From Nepenthes gracilis (lineage: Eukaryota > Streptophyta > Magnoliopsida > Caryophyllales > Nepenthaceae): DNA of 64,000 nucleotides. Shown here piece by piece: positions 43,601 through 56,398 of this stretch. Made by a program: the position numbers and the translations under genes. Numbering within the stretch: the first letter of the stretch is position 1; every line of letters begins with the position of its first letter. The stretch spans positions 10,046,308 through 10,110,307 of the forward strand of contig BSYO01000020.1 in the NCBI GenBank assembly GCA_033239525.1, read 5' to 3'. Under the pieces are notes generated by a model. That model made no database searches, had not been told where the DNA came from, and worked only from the letters and a program-made list of their open reading frames with translations.

Positions 43601-43986
43601 AAGCAAACGGGTACAATTAATCAGAGGAGTCCCGTTACAATTCTCCTTTTTTTTAACTTTATTTATATTCCTAATGGTAGATTTTCTCATAACAACTTGG
43701 AGAGTTAGAATTGTAAGAACATATAAAAATATATTTGATCTAATTTATAATCTTTGTTGTCTAAATTGTCTGGATGAGATTCTTACAATTGGGAGCATAG
43801 GACTATGACAATTTTCGAACCAAAGAAGGAACTTGAAAAATCGCACAATAGTTTTCTGTAAATTTAAGACTAAAGATCATAGTAGTAATGTGACATATTG
43901 GCATTTTGATTTGAGTTTATTAGGTTATCAACCTGATATAGTTATAAATAAAGTTAATCAATGCCTTGTTAATTGCAAATTAGTTT
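43601..43986. other. AT-rich stretch without a supported gene
   Basis: Two short open frames (43590-43808 and 43833-44024) show no recognisable domain and cross the start of the following LTR. They are left unannotated. Confidence 0.35.
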
Positions 43987-45203
43987 TGATGGATCTGTCA
44001 CCCATGGGTCGATTTGAAATTTAGGCCCACAATGGGAGAATGGTCCAGAAGTAGCAGCCCAGGAGATGGCCCCTGCGGCCCAAGGTCTGAGATGGCACAA
44101 CCCAGGACCGCCTATCAAAACATAAACCGATAGAGAAGCCCACCAAATGTGGCCCATAAGCATGGGTCCTAGCATCGCCAGCTCATCAAATCCAACTTAA
44201 TAGCCTGTCATGTCGAGCTCTTTAAAAATGAAGGCACCAATCACAATGCTCCTCAAAGAAGGAAGGGTCAACTAGCATGCATCCCATCCTTCATTCTACA
44301 AAAACCTTGTTTTCCCCGCTGGAAAAAGGAGAGGAGAATCGCAGAAGGAGAACTCTCTCCAAACTCACAAAATGGAGGAGTGGGATACCAAAGGCATGTG
44401 GCGCTCAATCTCGAGAGCCACCAAACGTCAAGGGCATCCCATCTTCCACGCGTGAATCGGCTCATGGCTATGTGCCCTATGCCCACTTCAAGTTCTCTCA
44501 CCGCTCAATCGCAATGATGATTCGAGAAGCAAAGCGTAGAGAGTCCCTCCATAGACAACCGGCGAGAGACCCTAGCTGAAAGGAATTCACAACTCAGAAG
44601 AATGGAGGGGATCAGTATCCATCTCCCTCTGCGACTCCTCCTCTCTCCGATTGACTTGATTCCCTCGTGCCTCCACGCCCTAAAGGAACTTGTAGCAGAG
44701 CCCCAGGCGATCCATACCATGTCTATGAAACATTGCTTTCAATTCCAAGCACGTGAGTATGAAAGCTCAAACCGTCCCCCCGGCCTCGATGTGCCTCCGG
44801 AGCCAGGTCCTCCATATCTCAAATTGTCTCTCATTGGGTGTACTCTACTGGAGCCCAATACTCCATCTCTCAAAGTCGCTTGCCGCTGCCTTCTCTAAGT
44901 CAAGCCCCGCCGAGCACCTCACAAAGCCGATCCCTAGCCGAGCGCACCTAACACTCAATCCCCATAAAATGCATCTACACATTTCTCCGATATCGTCAGA
45001 TCTTTCTATCTATTAAAAAGATTTCTAACTCGAATTTGATGATATATCGGGGAATGAGTTTCTCCAATCCTCTCGACATATTGTTTGTCCATTGTATCAG
45101 AAAGGATCTAAGTTCAAAGTGATAGAAACCGGACTCACTTCATTTCACCACAAGAAATCAAGTGGCCCCTAATCCGTACGACAATCAATCTAGGGGTACA
45201 ACA
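43987..45203 (+). repeat. 5' LTR of the Tat-like pol-less element
   Basis: Begins TGATGGATCTGTCACCCATG and ends GGGGTACAACA. The first 500 bases match 50318-50840, including GGCCCATAAGC and GAGAATCGCAGAAGGAG (GAGAATCACTGAAGGAG in the other copy). Confidence 0.75.
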
Positions 45204-45204
45204 A

Positions 45205-45220
45205 TGGCGCTGTCAGCTGG
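45205..45220 (+). other. Primer-binding site of the Tat-like pol-less element
   Basis: TGGCGCTGTCAGCTGG directly after the LTR resembles the TGGCGCC type used by Tat-1 (23381-23399) and Tat-2 (61749-61764). Confidence 0.65.
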
Positions 45221-48200
45221 AAGGACTAAAAGTCTTATCACCACACGTTAACAAAACAAATACGATCAATAATCGTGCTCCAATCTACACATCCGTAGAG
45301 ATATCACCTCCCATAGTGATTTCCACCCTTGAGAAGCCATGGCAACGCCGCGACGCTTTGACGAGCATGCGCCATTGCCTAGGAAGGCACCATGCCAACA
45401 CCGCCCCGAGCCCTATGAGCTCAAGTGGGCGGTGGCTGGGGGCTCTTTCCTCATGCAAATGCCTCGCACCCAAAAGGAGCAAATAAAGAAAAAGATCCCC
45501 TGTCAAAGGAAGAACTCGCCCACCTGCCTTAACTCTGCAGATCTTGGAGGATCCAAGAGATAGGAGCCACTCTCGTAAGAAGGTTTAACCTAATCCCGTA
45601 ACATAAGACAAAACCCAAAGCAATGGCATCTTTGTTATTCCCGAGATGATTGGTGACCTTCCGCTCATAAATAAGACTTTTACAACATCAAGATGTACCC
45701 TATCATTTCTCTACTGAGGTGAGAGGGGTGACCCAGAGAGCCTTCTGTGAGTGTGCAACTCTCACTCGTGAGTTGCCTCGCCGGGAGTAAGAGGCTCAAC
45801 CCAAAGCTTGGCAAGGCAGATCTTGCGGTAACGTTTTTTCATCGACCATGTGCAAAGGAGCAGACCATATAAGCTATCACAATCCTTGCAATGAGGGGCT
45901 CAACATGCACAACCCACTACCCATCGCCTCAAAGCCATGGCAAAGAACTACTCCTCCGGCAGCCAAGCCAATGGACGATCACCCCAAGGGTGTAGGCACT
46001 CATCCCTCTTCTAGGCCGTACATGTCCATCCTAAGGCGCTACGCTAGGGCTCCACCTCCAACTTCCTGCATAATGGGAGCGAATCAACAACCGTAGAGGA
46101 TCTAGTGGCTTGATGACCATGATCTAGGCAACTGTGCATGACAAAGCCTAGCTACATGGGGCTAGAGGGCCGACCGTGTGTCGAGATATAGAATGAAAGC
46201 CCAAAGCAAACAGAATCCATAACACCCCCGCAACCATAGAAGGCTTCGCCGCCGAAAGTTCCATGTAGCATAAGTAGGCATTTTGCCGACCTAGCCAAGT
46301 CACCATTCGTGGACGGGATTCGTTGTCTCCATCTCCTTTCAATGTTTGGGAATTGAACTAGAAGCCCCATGATTGATGTTCCAATGCTCTTCATTTGATC
46401 CTTCTACGGTTCATCGGACCCCAAGGCCTCGGTAAATTTCGATCATAGTGTCGAAAGCAAGCTAGATGCCCACAAGGGTAGTGAGTCCTCGCCTCCGCAC
46501 GTGGCATTTCATGTAAGATGCTACCAGAGCATCGAGCGAGGTGAGTAGGAAGCTAGAATGCCTTTCTGGGTAGCAGGCTCGGCCCTCGCCTCGTGGTGTT
46601 TCAGGCTGAAGATGTTTCTTCGCACCAACCGAAGTCCACCTTAGGTACCGCGGGTCACATGTCAAGAATGAAAGCCCGGCATCCAAATCATGCAACTCGA
46701 TTCAACATGTTGACCACGCCCCACGAAGCATAGAGGTCGTAGTCCAGAGCACTAACAAAACGCCAAATGACTCTCCAAAAAGTGAGCGTAAGTCGCACAC
46801 CCAGATTCTTAATCGGTCCCAAGGGCATAGCATATCATCCATTGCAAGCACTGTCAACGATTCCATGTCAAATCCAAGTAAATCTTGTATAAACTATGCG
46901 GATTGCTTGAACCATGCTTTAATTAACAAAATAGTCATTTCATCTACTTAACCGGCTCACTCGAGTTCTTGCATATCATCCCATAACATCGAACAACCTA
47001 GATTGCCCCTAAGTAAGGTGAACTTCTTCTCACCTGCTCCTCAACCTCCAAATGGTTAAAGAACCATAGTCCCGTTACCGAGCTGCCCTTACATGGCTAA
47101 ACACTAAAACCTTAGGGGGCTTTTATAGCAAGTGTATGGCGACCTGCTCCAAAAGGAGAGAGCACCATAAGTCGACAATGGTTGACGGGTTAGAACTAGA
47201 CGCATGAGAGTTACGACGTCCTCTAACATGACTGAATACCGAAGGGTACATGCAGGCGGTGACCTTGGCTACACCAAAACCCAACAATGATAGCTGTAAG
47301 GTTTAGCCGGCAATCACATTTTCTCACCACCACAACCTCCACCCAGTAGGGGCGAATGCAACCAGTCAAGATTGGCAATGATAGCACCCTTGCTTAGCCG
47401 GCAAACAGGTCATACCCATGACATGACTTCCTCCCGGTAGGAGTGAGCATGGCCCAGCATGCACGTCCCAGTCATTCCCTGCAACCCTAGTGCTTTGCTA
47501 GCGGGTAAAAAGAATCGGGTAGAGAAGTTCAATGCAAACAAGAAATATCATCAACAGTAATCAAAATGATTTAGCTAATTCATTGAAAATCGGATACACA
47601 TCATGAAGGCATACATCACCTCAAAATTACAAAATACTACCTACGCCTATGGACCAAACCTGAATCGCCATCCTATGGCCGAGAGCCCCTTGAAAACCGC
47701 GGCGCAGGCCCTTCGCCCTATCTCCCTTTGTAGGCGATCGTGCCCATACGACGAGAGGCTCCAGCTGCCTCGAGTCCAAGAAACCAACAAGAAAGTCGGA
47801 GCCGCCAAAGAGGCTATCGATCCGTAAAACGGATGCCCCTAAAACCGCTCATCCAAAGATCGGGCCACCTCCTTAAGATGAAACTTGGTCTTAGCTCTCC
47901 CTCCAAACAAGCGCACACGCCCAAAGAGATCATTATGCCACTGTTGACTCTCCCAAAACTCGACCTCAAAGATCCGATCCAGAGCTTGACATTGGCCTCC
48001 AAGAGCTCTTGTAATCTCGCCTCAAATTTAGATAGAGCTTGGTCGAGGTAGCGGGCTACTCGCATAATCGCTGTGCCTCGCATAGCGATGTTGACCCAGT
48101 GCTCCATCTACTCGCTGACTCAATTGGTGCACAGGTATAACAAGTGGGCAATCTCATCCCTCGCAAGCGCACAGCCTCCTCCATCAAGCAAGGAACCCCC

Positions 48201-50306
48201 CTTAGCTGTCAAGTAGAAAAGAGTAGTGAATTAGAGGCTATAGAAAAAAAACATACATATAGAAACTTGTGTTACCTCCCAGAGCGGCGAGTGAACCTGG
48301 CGAGAAGATCCAACAGACTCGAGGCTAGGAGGCGCCCTCAGGGCCCCATGGCTCAAGATTTGAGGTGCCCAAGTGGCGCCCTCCTCAACCAAGAGCCGCA
48401 CCTATCGAGTCATCTTCTCTAATGACCTCTGTTATTCACTCATCTTCACCTCCCACCTCATCCAAAGCCCAAAGATAGAGAAAGACAATGCCTCCAGCCA
48501 TGAGGCAAATGAGGTCACAATGTCACACAATATCTTGGTGAGCCATTCAAAATAGAAGCTAGCTAACGGAATGGTGATGGCCACTCACTGAGATGTTCAC
48601 AAAGACAAGAGAGTGAAGAAAATGGCTGAGGCCAAGTGCTTAAATAGCCAATGCCCTGACTTGGCAATGACATCATTCGAACACGCTGAAGCGGCACGTT
48701 CCCATAATGGCCTCAACATGTGCCCTTACTCTAACATGCAGCAACATGTCCCTTCGCTGGCGCCATTATGACAAATGATGTGGTGCCTCCTAGCACAACC
48801 CGCTGACAATCGTTGGGTTTCGACGCCTCGATTGACGCGATGGTGGCGCATTTCAGGTAATGATGACCAGGCACAGCATTTCCTAGAGATAGCAGGTTGA
48901 CAATGCTCGACCCTGATAGACATGAAGCTAGTTCGACTGGTCCCTCTCCCAACCAAGCATTGGGATGAGCTGTCGAGGCCACAAGACAGAGTCATTAGTA
49001 GGACCAAACTATCAAAGTATTGAAGCCAAGCAACAGACAGCATCTGAATGCTTCAATCCTCTATGCCACTTTCTAGGCCGTAGAGGGACAGCATGCAACC
49101 TTGGCAGGCCCAAGGCTGATTTGCTCAATTCGTGTCCTTGACCAAGCATTGAGATGACTGGTCGAGGGCCGGATCGCCAAAAGACTAGGTCGCTTGCCAC
49201 CTTGACCGTCGGATCATCAAAAATCAAGCAATGTGAAATGGCACACATACGCTTTAAATCACGCAAGAATATCAGAGATAAATAATACATACAAAAAAAA
49301 TGCTTGGTAATTCTATTCATCAATTTTTTTTACAAAGTAGAAAGCCCCCTAGTGGGTGTACAACTCAAAAGAAATTAAAATATATGGAACAACAATCAGA
49401 CTACTGAACTCCTACTTCACTGAGACGAACATCCAAAGGGTAGGCAGGGGCTTGTCTCTAAAAAGGAGTCTCAGTCGAGTTATCAGCACGGTCAAGAAGG
49501 CAAGGCTCTTGTGCACCACTGCACTCGAGCTACCGAAGCAGGAGGCGAATGGAAAAAGCCCTCCCCTGCAAGAGTAAGGCTCCGGTCACTAACTCTCATT
49601 GGGGAGGCAACCACCACCGACCTCCTATCGAGGCAAGCCATAGCCACGTAGCCACCGGGTTCACACGTAACTCGGGGTGCGACAATGACATCCTGCACTC
49701 CGAGGAGGACTCGAGGACTTCTCCCCAAGCAATTGCCAACACCATTCAGGGCAAAGAGAGAATAGCCGTCGCCTTGGTAGGGAGCCGAAGGGGGACACCT
49801 TGTCCCCTTCGTGGGCTAAATCGCCACCCTCGAGCCACCCCACCGAGGACTATTCGACAACAGTTGAAGGAAGAAGGCGGCAGCCACTCTATACCCAGGC
49901 CATGAACATTTCAACATGAGGATGGTCAGAGTATAGATATCAAGGTAGGCTTCAAGTGCATCTTCGAGCCTCTCAGGGCTCCATCCAATCCCGATCGATG
50001 GTAGTGCAGGCGCCATGCCTGCTCTGAACTCTCACACCACTTAGCTGATGAAGGGACGATTCGTGGAGTGAGACGTAGGAAGCCTTTCCATTTATAGTTG
50101 GGAAAGGGGCTCGATGAACTATTAATGCAGAAGATCATGTCTGTTAGTGCCATCCACAGAGAATTGGTAGGCATAGCAAATCACCCCCAAATACTACCTA
50201 TCGAGCAAAGTTAGCCTATAAGATTTCTTGGAAAGGAAAGCACGTAGATCCGCAAGAGGCATCTCATCATAAGCATACTAGGGGTTAAAACTTTGAACCA
50301 CCCAAT
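45221..50306. other. Interior of the Tat-like element, no recognised gene
   Basis: About 5 kb of moderately GC-rich sequence with many short open frames on both strands, none with a recognisable retroelement domain. Minus-strand frames at 47814-48107 (EHWVNIAMRG..., then YLDQALSKFEARLQELLEAN) and 49816-50174 (WSPERLEDALEAYLDIYTLT) have a protein-like, partly helical look. They lie where an antisense ORF would be in a Tat element, but homology was not established. Repeated spacer-like words (TTAGCCGGCAA, CCCAGTAGG/CCCGGTAGG) occur at 47310-47430. Confidence 0.4.
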
Positions 50307-50317
50307 ATGGGGGCTAG

Positions 50318-50840
50318 TGACAAGTCTCGTCATCCATGGACTCGACCTTAATCTAGGCTCACAAAGTGGGGAGAATGGTCCTAAATTGCAACCCAAGAGA
50401 AGGCCCCACGGCCTAAAATTCAAGATCCTACGACCTAGGACCACCCATCAAGACATGGGCTGGTAGAGCCACCCGTTGAATGTGGCCCATAAGCGCACGT
50501 CCCAATAGCGCCAACTCATTGGCTCAAACTCAGCAAACATGCCTGCGTGATTATAGCCTATCATGTTAGGCTCAATTAAAGGAATACACTAATCACGGTG
50601 CTTTTCAAGAAGGAAGGACTGGCTTGCCTCAGACCCCCCATCATTTTCTCTACAAAAACCTCCTTTCTCTTACAGGAAAAAGGGAGAGGAGAATCACTGA
50701 AGGAGAATTCTCTACAAACTTGCAAAATGGAGGAGGGGGACAGCCAAGGGCATGCGGTGCTCAATCTCAAAGCCACCAAATGTTAGGGGCAATCCCTCTT
50801 CTACCGTCATCAATCCCAGCTTATGGCTGTGCTGGCCCCA
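50318..50840 (+). repeat. Partial 3' LTR of the Tat-like element
   Basis: Starts TGACAAGTCTCGTCATCC after the PPT and aligns with the first half of 43987-45203. It stops at CTGGCCCCA, where a new LTR begins TGTAAGGCTCGAG. The missing half is not in the window, as expected if it lies beyond the inserted element. Confidence 0.72.
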
Positions 50841-51618
50841 TGTAAGGCTCGAGATCTTCCGATTAAACAAATTATAATTAATGCAGAGAAGTTCGATATT
50901 TAGGAAAATTACTAAAAATAAAATATGTGAACGCGGAAACTTTCACTAGTTTCAGAATTTCGGTGAAAAATTAAGAACAATGAATAGTAAAAATTCAAAA
51001 GCCAGGAACTCACCCCAAAAAGCCGTAAAAATTTATTTAATGAAATCAACTTCAATTCCGGTTAATAAAAAATAAAATCAACGATAGGGAACTAATTCGG
51101 TTAAGAAATTCTCACTCGATTAGTAAGTAAATTAATTTCAATTGACTACAATGTGACCCAATCGCCCGAATTAGACCCGATTAGTAATCGAAATTAATTC
51201 GATTGATTAAATAAAATTATTTAAGTAAAATTCAGCACTCCACGTAAACGGGAAACTTGCTGTATCACCCGTGCAACTCTAAAACTATGCTGAAATCAGC
51301 AAGAAAAATGACAGCACCCTACTTTACCACGGCAACAATAGAATAGTAAGGGAAACTCACCCACACTTCTGCAAATATAGAGGGGTAGGCAGCTGAAAAA
51401 TATATACATATACATATATATTATAAACTAGGAAATCAGCACACACACTAAGGAAAATTCAGGGGTAAAATTGGGAGAAGGGAGAGAGGCGCACTACACG
51501 GCAGTTGCACATGGCAGCACATTTATATATATTTGCTGATATAATTCAGCAAGGGAGGCTCACGGTAGCTGCCAGCACTCCACCCACAGCAGCACACAAA
51601 ATCGGCAGCCTTCCGAAG

Positions 51619-51992
51619 TGATGCAGACATTCAAGATAAATATTCACTTTTATTTGCTTTCTAAATATGAAGACTCGCTTTTATTTGCATTCCAAATTAG
51701 TTGTGATTTTATTTTCATTTATTTGATTTTATTTGATTTCCTTTTCAATTATTTGATTATGATTTTGTTTCCAATTTTCTTTCACATCGGATTCTCTATA
51801 TAAGAATCCCTAGGACATTTAATTGGAATGAATGAATGAATGAGTATTTGAGAAATTGATTGCAATTGAGCAATTGTACTTCCCTTCCCCTCTCCCCTTT
51901 GGTTTGATCCCTTTCTTGTCTCTACCGCTCTAGTCTAATTTCTTGTATTTACCTCTATTATTCTTTCTACTTTCACCCTCCTCCCTACATCA
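51619..51992 (+). repeat. 5' LTR of the Reina-like element
   Basis: Starts TGATGCAGACATTCAAG and ends CTACATCA. It contains TCTATATAAGAATCCC (TATA box) near 51793. Very similar to 58023-58401. Confidence 0.93.
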
Positions 51993-51994
51993 AA

Positions 51995-52007
51995 TTGGTA
52001 TCGAGAG
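51995..52007 (+). other. Primer-binding site of the Reina-like element
   Basis: TTGGTATCGAGAG two bases after the LTR; matches the initiator-Met tRNA type (TTGGTATCAGAG) apart from one extra base. Confidence 0.85.
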
Positions 52008-53551
52008 ATAAATCCTAATTTTTGCCGCCAAGAACACCTCCCCACACCCAACAACCACCACACAACTTCCCGCCACCAACCGCCACCCTACCGGTTCTTC
52101 CGTGCATTCTCTCCACCACCACCAGCCTCCTCTTATATCACAAAGACAAAAAAGTTGTGATTTTTCTCCTCAGGTTCTCCCGCCACACAAAGAAAAAAAG
52201 TTGTGATTTTTTTTTCCGTGTCCACCTCCTGCCAAACGAAGAAAAACAAAAAGAGAAAGTTGTGATTTTTTTTTCTCCTATGCCCACCTCTGGCCAAACG
52301 AAAAAAAAAAAGAGGTAGAAGAAGAAGCCCCGGGCACAGAAGCAGAAAGTCGTCTCTGCCACCCTGCCTCAACCAAGGAGGCGGCACCAAGCAACAGTCC
52401 ACGCCGACGAAGCCATTGCAGCTGGCGCCGCTGCCACAAGCGGAGGAAAAGCCCACAGCCCCGCTAACCACCACAAACTCCCGTACCCGCCCAGTTCAGC
52501 CAAACCATACCCAAACCCCAAACCCAATTCTACCATACTACGATCCGCCCCGAAACCGTACACGACCACCTTCATCAAGCGACCTGAAACCAGGAACCCT
52601 AACCCGGACGCCTGCGCCACAGCCCACCCCAAAAACCCTAGCCTCCACCTTCCTTCAAAAAAAAAAAACTGAAGAAAGGGAGTAGAAAGAGAAGCCACGA
52701 ATCGGGTGTCCCAAATCTTCGTCTTCATTCTCTGACTTTGTCTTCGCCCGCGTTCTTCTTCGTCTTCATCGCTTCATCAGATTCATCTCCTCCTCATCTT
52801 CTTCGCACCGAAGTTCGTCTTTTTTGTCGTCATCCTCTTTGCCGCCTTTATTGTCGCCGCTGCCGCCCCACCTTTCACCGCCGACGCCATCGCCCGAGAG
52901 CATGCCGTTGAGCACCGAAGCGGCGCGCCTCGCTCCCTCTGCCTCTCGTGAACTTCGAGGCCGAGAAACACAAAGCCACCAGACGTGTGATTTTAACAAA
53001 AAAAAAAGGAAAACAGTAACCGAGGAAGAAAAAAAAGAGAAAAAAAAGAGAAGAAAGAGAGAGAGAGAGAGAGAGAAAAGAGAGAGAGAAAACAAAAAAA
53101 GAAAACAAAAAAAGAGAGAAAAAAAAAGTCAAACAATAGCAGATTTCCGCAGATTTTCGTCCAATTTCAAACAAGTGGATCAGATCATCTTCGAGGCAGT
53201 TTCAACAACCCGGTCAAATTTTCTCCAGGTGTGTTTGTTCCATCTTTTTTTGAGTAGCATATTTTGTTCATCTTTAATAGTAATTAATTTTATCTACGTA
53301 TGCCATTTTATTGGAAAAAAAAATTCGTTCACGCCCTCTCACTGCCATTTGACACACCCTCTCGCAATTGATTATCGCTTTATAATTTTAATAGATTAGC
53401 AACACTAATTTGCCTGATCGGAACCATACAAATCTCACAAAAAAAATTTTTTTTTGAATTGCCTCAATTGTTTATTGATCTCAATTTCATTTGGTGTTGT
53501 ATGCATTTACAAAGTGGTCGAATTATTTACCATCATACCCTTGATCTAAGC
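52008..53551 (+). other. Leader of the Reina-like element, purine- and C-rich
   Basis: About 1.5 kb between primer-binding site and gag. It has three spaced copies of AAAGTTGTGATTTTT (52155, 52197, 52256) and an A/GA-rich block at 52998-53130. The long open frames here on both strands are low-complexity and are not treated as genes. Confidence 0.6.
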
Positions 53552-54550
53552 ATGGACTCTAACCAATTTGAAACATTGAGTCAACAATTAGCCCAATTAG
53601 CTTCCAGTCAACAACAATTACAAAATTACATGATTGCCATTCAAACTGACTTGGCCACCATTAATCAGACAAATTTGGATCTTACAAATCGGGTTGCCAC
53701 TTTAGAACTAGGGCCTCACTCATCAGATGCTGAAAACTCTGATGCATCACATAACAAAGCTCACCGACGAAGGCAAAACAGACGAACTCCTAGTAGACAC
53801 GATCGCAGGCCTCGATACTATGACCAAGAGCGGGATTCGGATGACCACCTCTTCAAAAATATCAAATTGGATGCTCCTACTTTTGACGGCTGCTTGGACC
53901 CTCGAATTTTCACTCGATGGGTTCACGACATGGATCGTTTCTTTGAATGGTATGGCGTGTCAGAAGACCAGAGAGTTCAATTTGCCAACCTTAAGTTGAC
54001 TGGCAACGCCCAATTATATTGGGAAAGTGTGGAGGACCTCCTGATTCGGCGTCAAGCCGCCCCTGTTCGAAATTGGGTTGAAATGAAGCGACGCCTTCAC
54101 GAGAAATATTTACCCCGCTCCTACAGTAGCCACTTACTCGACCAATGGAATTCTCATGCAAGGTAATCGGTTTGTAAATCGAATATGTGACTCAATTTGA
54201 TGATTTTCGAATGAGATGTCACATCATTGAGAGGACGAAGCCATGACGCTGGTAGGTTCCGACAAGGGTTACACGAGGATCTTAGGAGAGAACTTGTCCT
54301 TCGTGGAGTTACAACTTTGGACCATGCGTATAATTTGGTCCGCGACTTTGAGTTAGTTACCAGGATGCCGTATCGTCAATCTACATCACACACTCCTGCC
54401 ATCAATTTCAAGTTTGTTTTAGGAACCCTCCTCCACCTGTCACCCCGCAAGAGAACCTCAAGGAAAGGATGTCAAGCCCGAAAAGACATTCTCAATTACA
54501 AGATTTCAACCGTAAAGTTTTGGGCATATTTCTTCCAAATGTCCAAGTAA
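53552..54550 (+). pseudogene. Reina-like gag (capsid) with frameshift
   Basis: ATG 53552 starts MDSNQFETLSQQLAQLASSQ and opens a coiled-coil-like N-terminus. The capsid domain follows: KLDAPTFDGCLDPRIFTRWV, DMDRFFEWYGVSEDQRVQFA, NLKLTGNAQLYWESVEDLLI and EMKRRLHEKYLPRSYSSHLL. A stop at 54164 and frame change lead into RFRQGLHEDLRRELVLRGVT-TLDHAYNLVRDFE (54227-54550). A CCHC knuckle was not found intact. This is the retrotransposon gag (PF03732 type) that would form the particle. Confidence 0.85.
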
Positions 54551-54779
54551 AACTTTATTCATTAACGGACAAAATGAAATACATGAGGAACTCCTTGAAG
54601 AACAAGTCTATGAACCCAAATTAGAGGAGTTTGATGACTTGAATGATGATGACCTTGACATATTTGTGAGTGTGCATTCGACCTACTTCCTCTCATTAAG
54701 ACTCCGATTCTTCCTCCTGCACACCATTTTAGGCGTTGTGCGATGCACATTGACGCTGATGATTAGTGTCGTCACACTA

Positions 54780-55474
54780 TTTTTCACACTTACATCAAAG
54801 TGAACGAGAAAGCTTGCAAGGTAATTGTGGATAGCGATAGTTGCATTAATGCGGTCTCTGCTAACACTATTTCTTGTTTGGGATTAAAGGCGGTCCCACA
54901 CCCTAGTCCTTACAGTGTTTCTTGGATTGACACGTCTTCTATATTCGTTAAAGAACGTTGTCTTGTACTGATTCAATTTTTAGAGTACAAAGATCATATT
55001 TGGTGTGATGTCATCCCAATGGACGTGGGTCATGTCATTCTTGGGCGCCCTTGGCTCTACGACTTGGATGTGACAATCCAAAGCCGTTCCAATTCCTGCT
55101 CCTTTGTTCATAAAGGAAAGAGGATTCGCCTCTATCGCCTACCTCCAAAACCGACGACTCCCAACAAAGAACGGACTGTGGTAGTGGCCAAAGGATTACA
55201 TATTATTAGTCCCACCGCATTTGAACGGGCCGCTGTTAGTGAGTCAGTTGTGTTCGCCGTTATCATCCTCAAGATCTTGTCGAACTCTTCCACACCAATT
55301 TCTAATGAGGCCCGTCAAATTCTCCAAAACTTTCAAGATGTTTTTCCTGAGGACCTACCCAATCACTTACCACCTTTACGCGAAATTCAACATGCCATTG
55401 ATTTTACTCCAGGTGTGTTACTCCCAAACCTCCCTTATTACATGATGAATCCTACTGAACATGCTGAACTCTAG
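54780..55474 (+). pseudogene. Reina-like protease and linker
   Basis: The open frame carries KVIVDSDSCINAVSANTISC, where the retropepsin motif DSGS has become DSDS. Then follow GLKAVPHPSPYSVSWID, MDVGHVILGRPWLYDLDVTI and the pre-reverse-transcriptase linker FPEDLPNHLPPLREIQHAID-FTPG. A stop at 55472 breaks it from reverse transcriptase. The G-to-D change in the active-site loop would be expected to reduce or abolish protease activity. Confidence 0.85.
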
Positions 55475-56398
55475 CAACAAGTAGACGAACTCCTTCGCAA
55501 GGGATTCATTCGAGACAGTATGAGTCCTCGTGGCAAGACGCCCCTCTTAACACCTAAGAAGGATGGGTCTTGGAGGATGTGTGTTGATAGTCGAGCAATC
55601 AATAAAATTACCGTGAAATATCATTTTCCCATTCCTAGACTTGATGACATGTTAGATATGATGGTTGGTGCCACAATCTTTTCCAAAATTGATCTAAAGA
55701 GTGGTTACCACCAAATCAGAATTCGTCCAGGGGTTGAGTGAAAAATAGCTTTCAAAACAAAGGACGACCTCTATAAATGGTTGGTCATGCCTTTTGGGCT
55801 CTCTAACGCTCCAAGCACTTTCATGAGAGTCATGACCCAGACTTTACGGCCTTTTATGGGACAGTTCCTAGTAGTTTATTTTGATGATATCCTCATTTAC
55901 AGTAAGACCAAGGAGCAACATGTAGAACACCTCACACAGGTCTGCCTTACTCTGAAAAAAGAAAGCTTATTTGCTAACCTTAAGAAATGTTCCTTCTTCT
56001 CAGACAAAGTGGTTTTCTTGGGCTTTATTGTTTCTTCTGACGGGATTTCTGTCGACCCTGCAAAGATCAAGGCAATCATAAATTGGCCAGAACCCAAATC
56101 CATCCACGAAGTTCAAAGTTTTCACGGCTTAGCCACATTCTATCGCCGGTTCATCAAGGGTTTTAGCACAATCATGGCTCCCCTCACTGAGTGCATGAAG
56201 AAGGGTGACTTCACTTGGTCTCCTGATGCTGCCAAAGCTTTCAAACTCATCAAAGACAGGATGACAACAGCCCCTGTCATACGACTTCCTGACTTTTCCA
56301 AGGTATTTGAAGTAGAGTGTGATGCGTCAGGTGTAGGAATAGGAGGAGTTCTTAGTCAAGAACGCCACCCAATTGCCTACTTTAGAGGAAGAATATGA
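55475..56398 (+). pseudogene. Reina-like reverse transcriptase and truncated RNase H
   Basis: Sequence after the stop reads [18 protein letters not shown], then [40 protein letters not shown] and a stop (TGA in place of the usual TGG). It continues [40 protein letters not shown] with the YFDD active site, [20 protein letters not shown] and [10 protein letters not shown]. RNase H begins [26 protein letters not shown], then is deleted, jumping to the integrase part. The reverse transcriptase is complete in motif content but interrupted. Confidence 0.92.

Larger units (their letters stand above)
43987..50840 (+). mobile_element. Tat-like LTR element without readable pol, 3' LTR truncated
   Basis: A 5' LTR (43987-45203) is followed by a TGGCGC primer-binding site. 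A polypurine tract ATGGGGGCTAG at 50307-50317 and a partial 3' LTR (50318-50840) close the element. Both the PPT and LTR size (about 1.2 kb) equal those of Tat-1. The 5.1-kb interior shows no reverse transcriptase, RNase H or integrase motif in any frame read. It is likely a non-autonomous derivative that would depend on a Tat partner. The 3' LTR is cut at 50841 by another LTR. Confidence 0.7.

Noticed and set aside
50576..50845. Open frames around 50.6-50.8 kb and their counterparts at 44.3-44.6 kb
   Set aside because: Both sets lie in the two LTRs of one element and are not conserved in frame between the copies.
52133..53399. Several long frames in the leader of the Reina-like element (up to 191 codons)
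   Set aside because: Composed of Lys/Glu-rich or Phe/Leu/Ser-rich low-complexity sequence from A/GA-rich DNA, and located between primer-binding site and gag.
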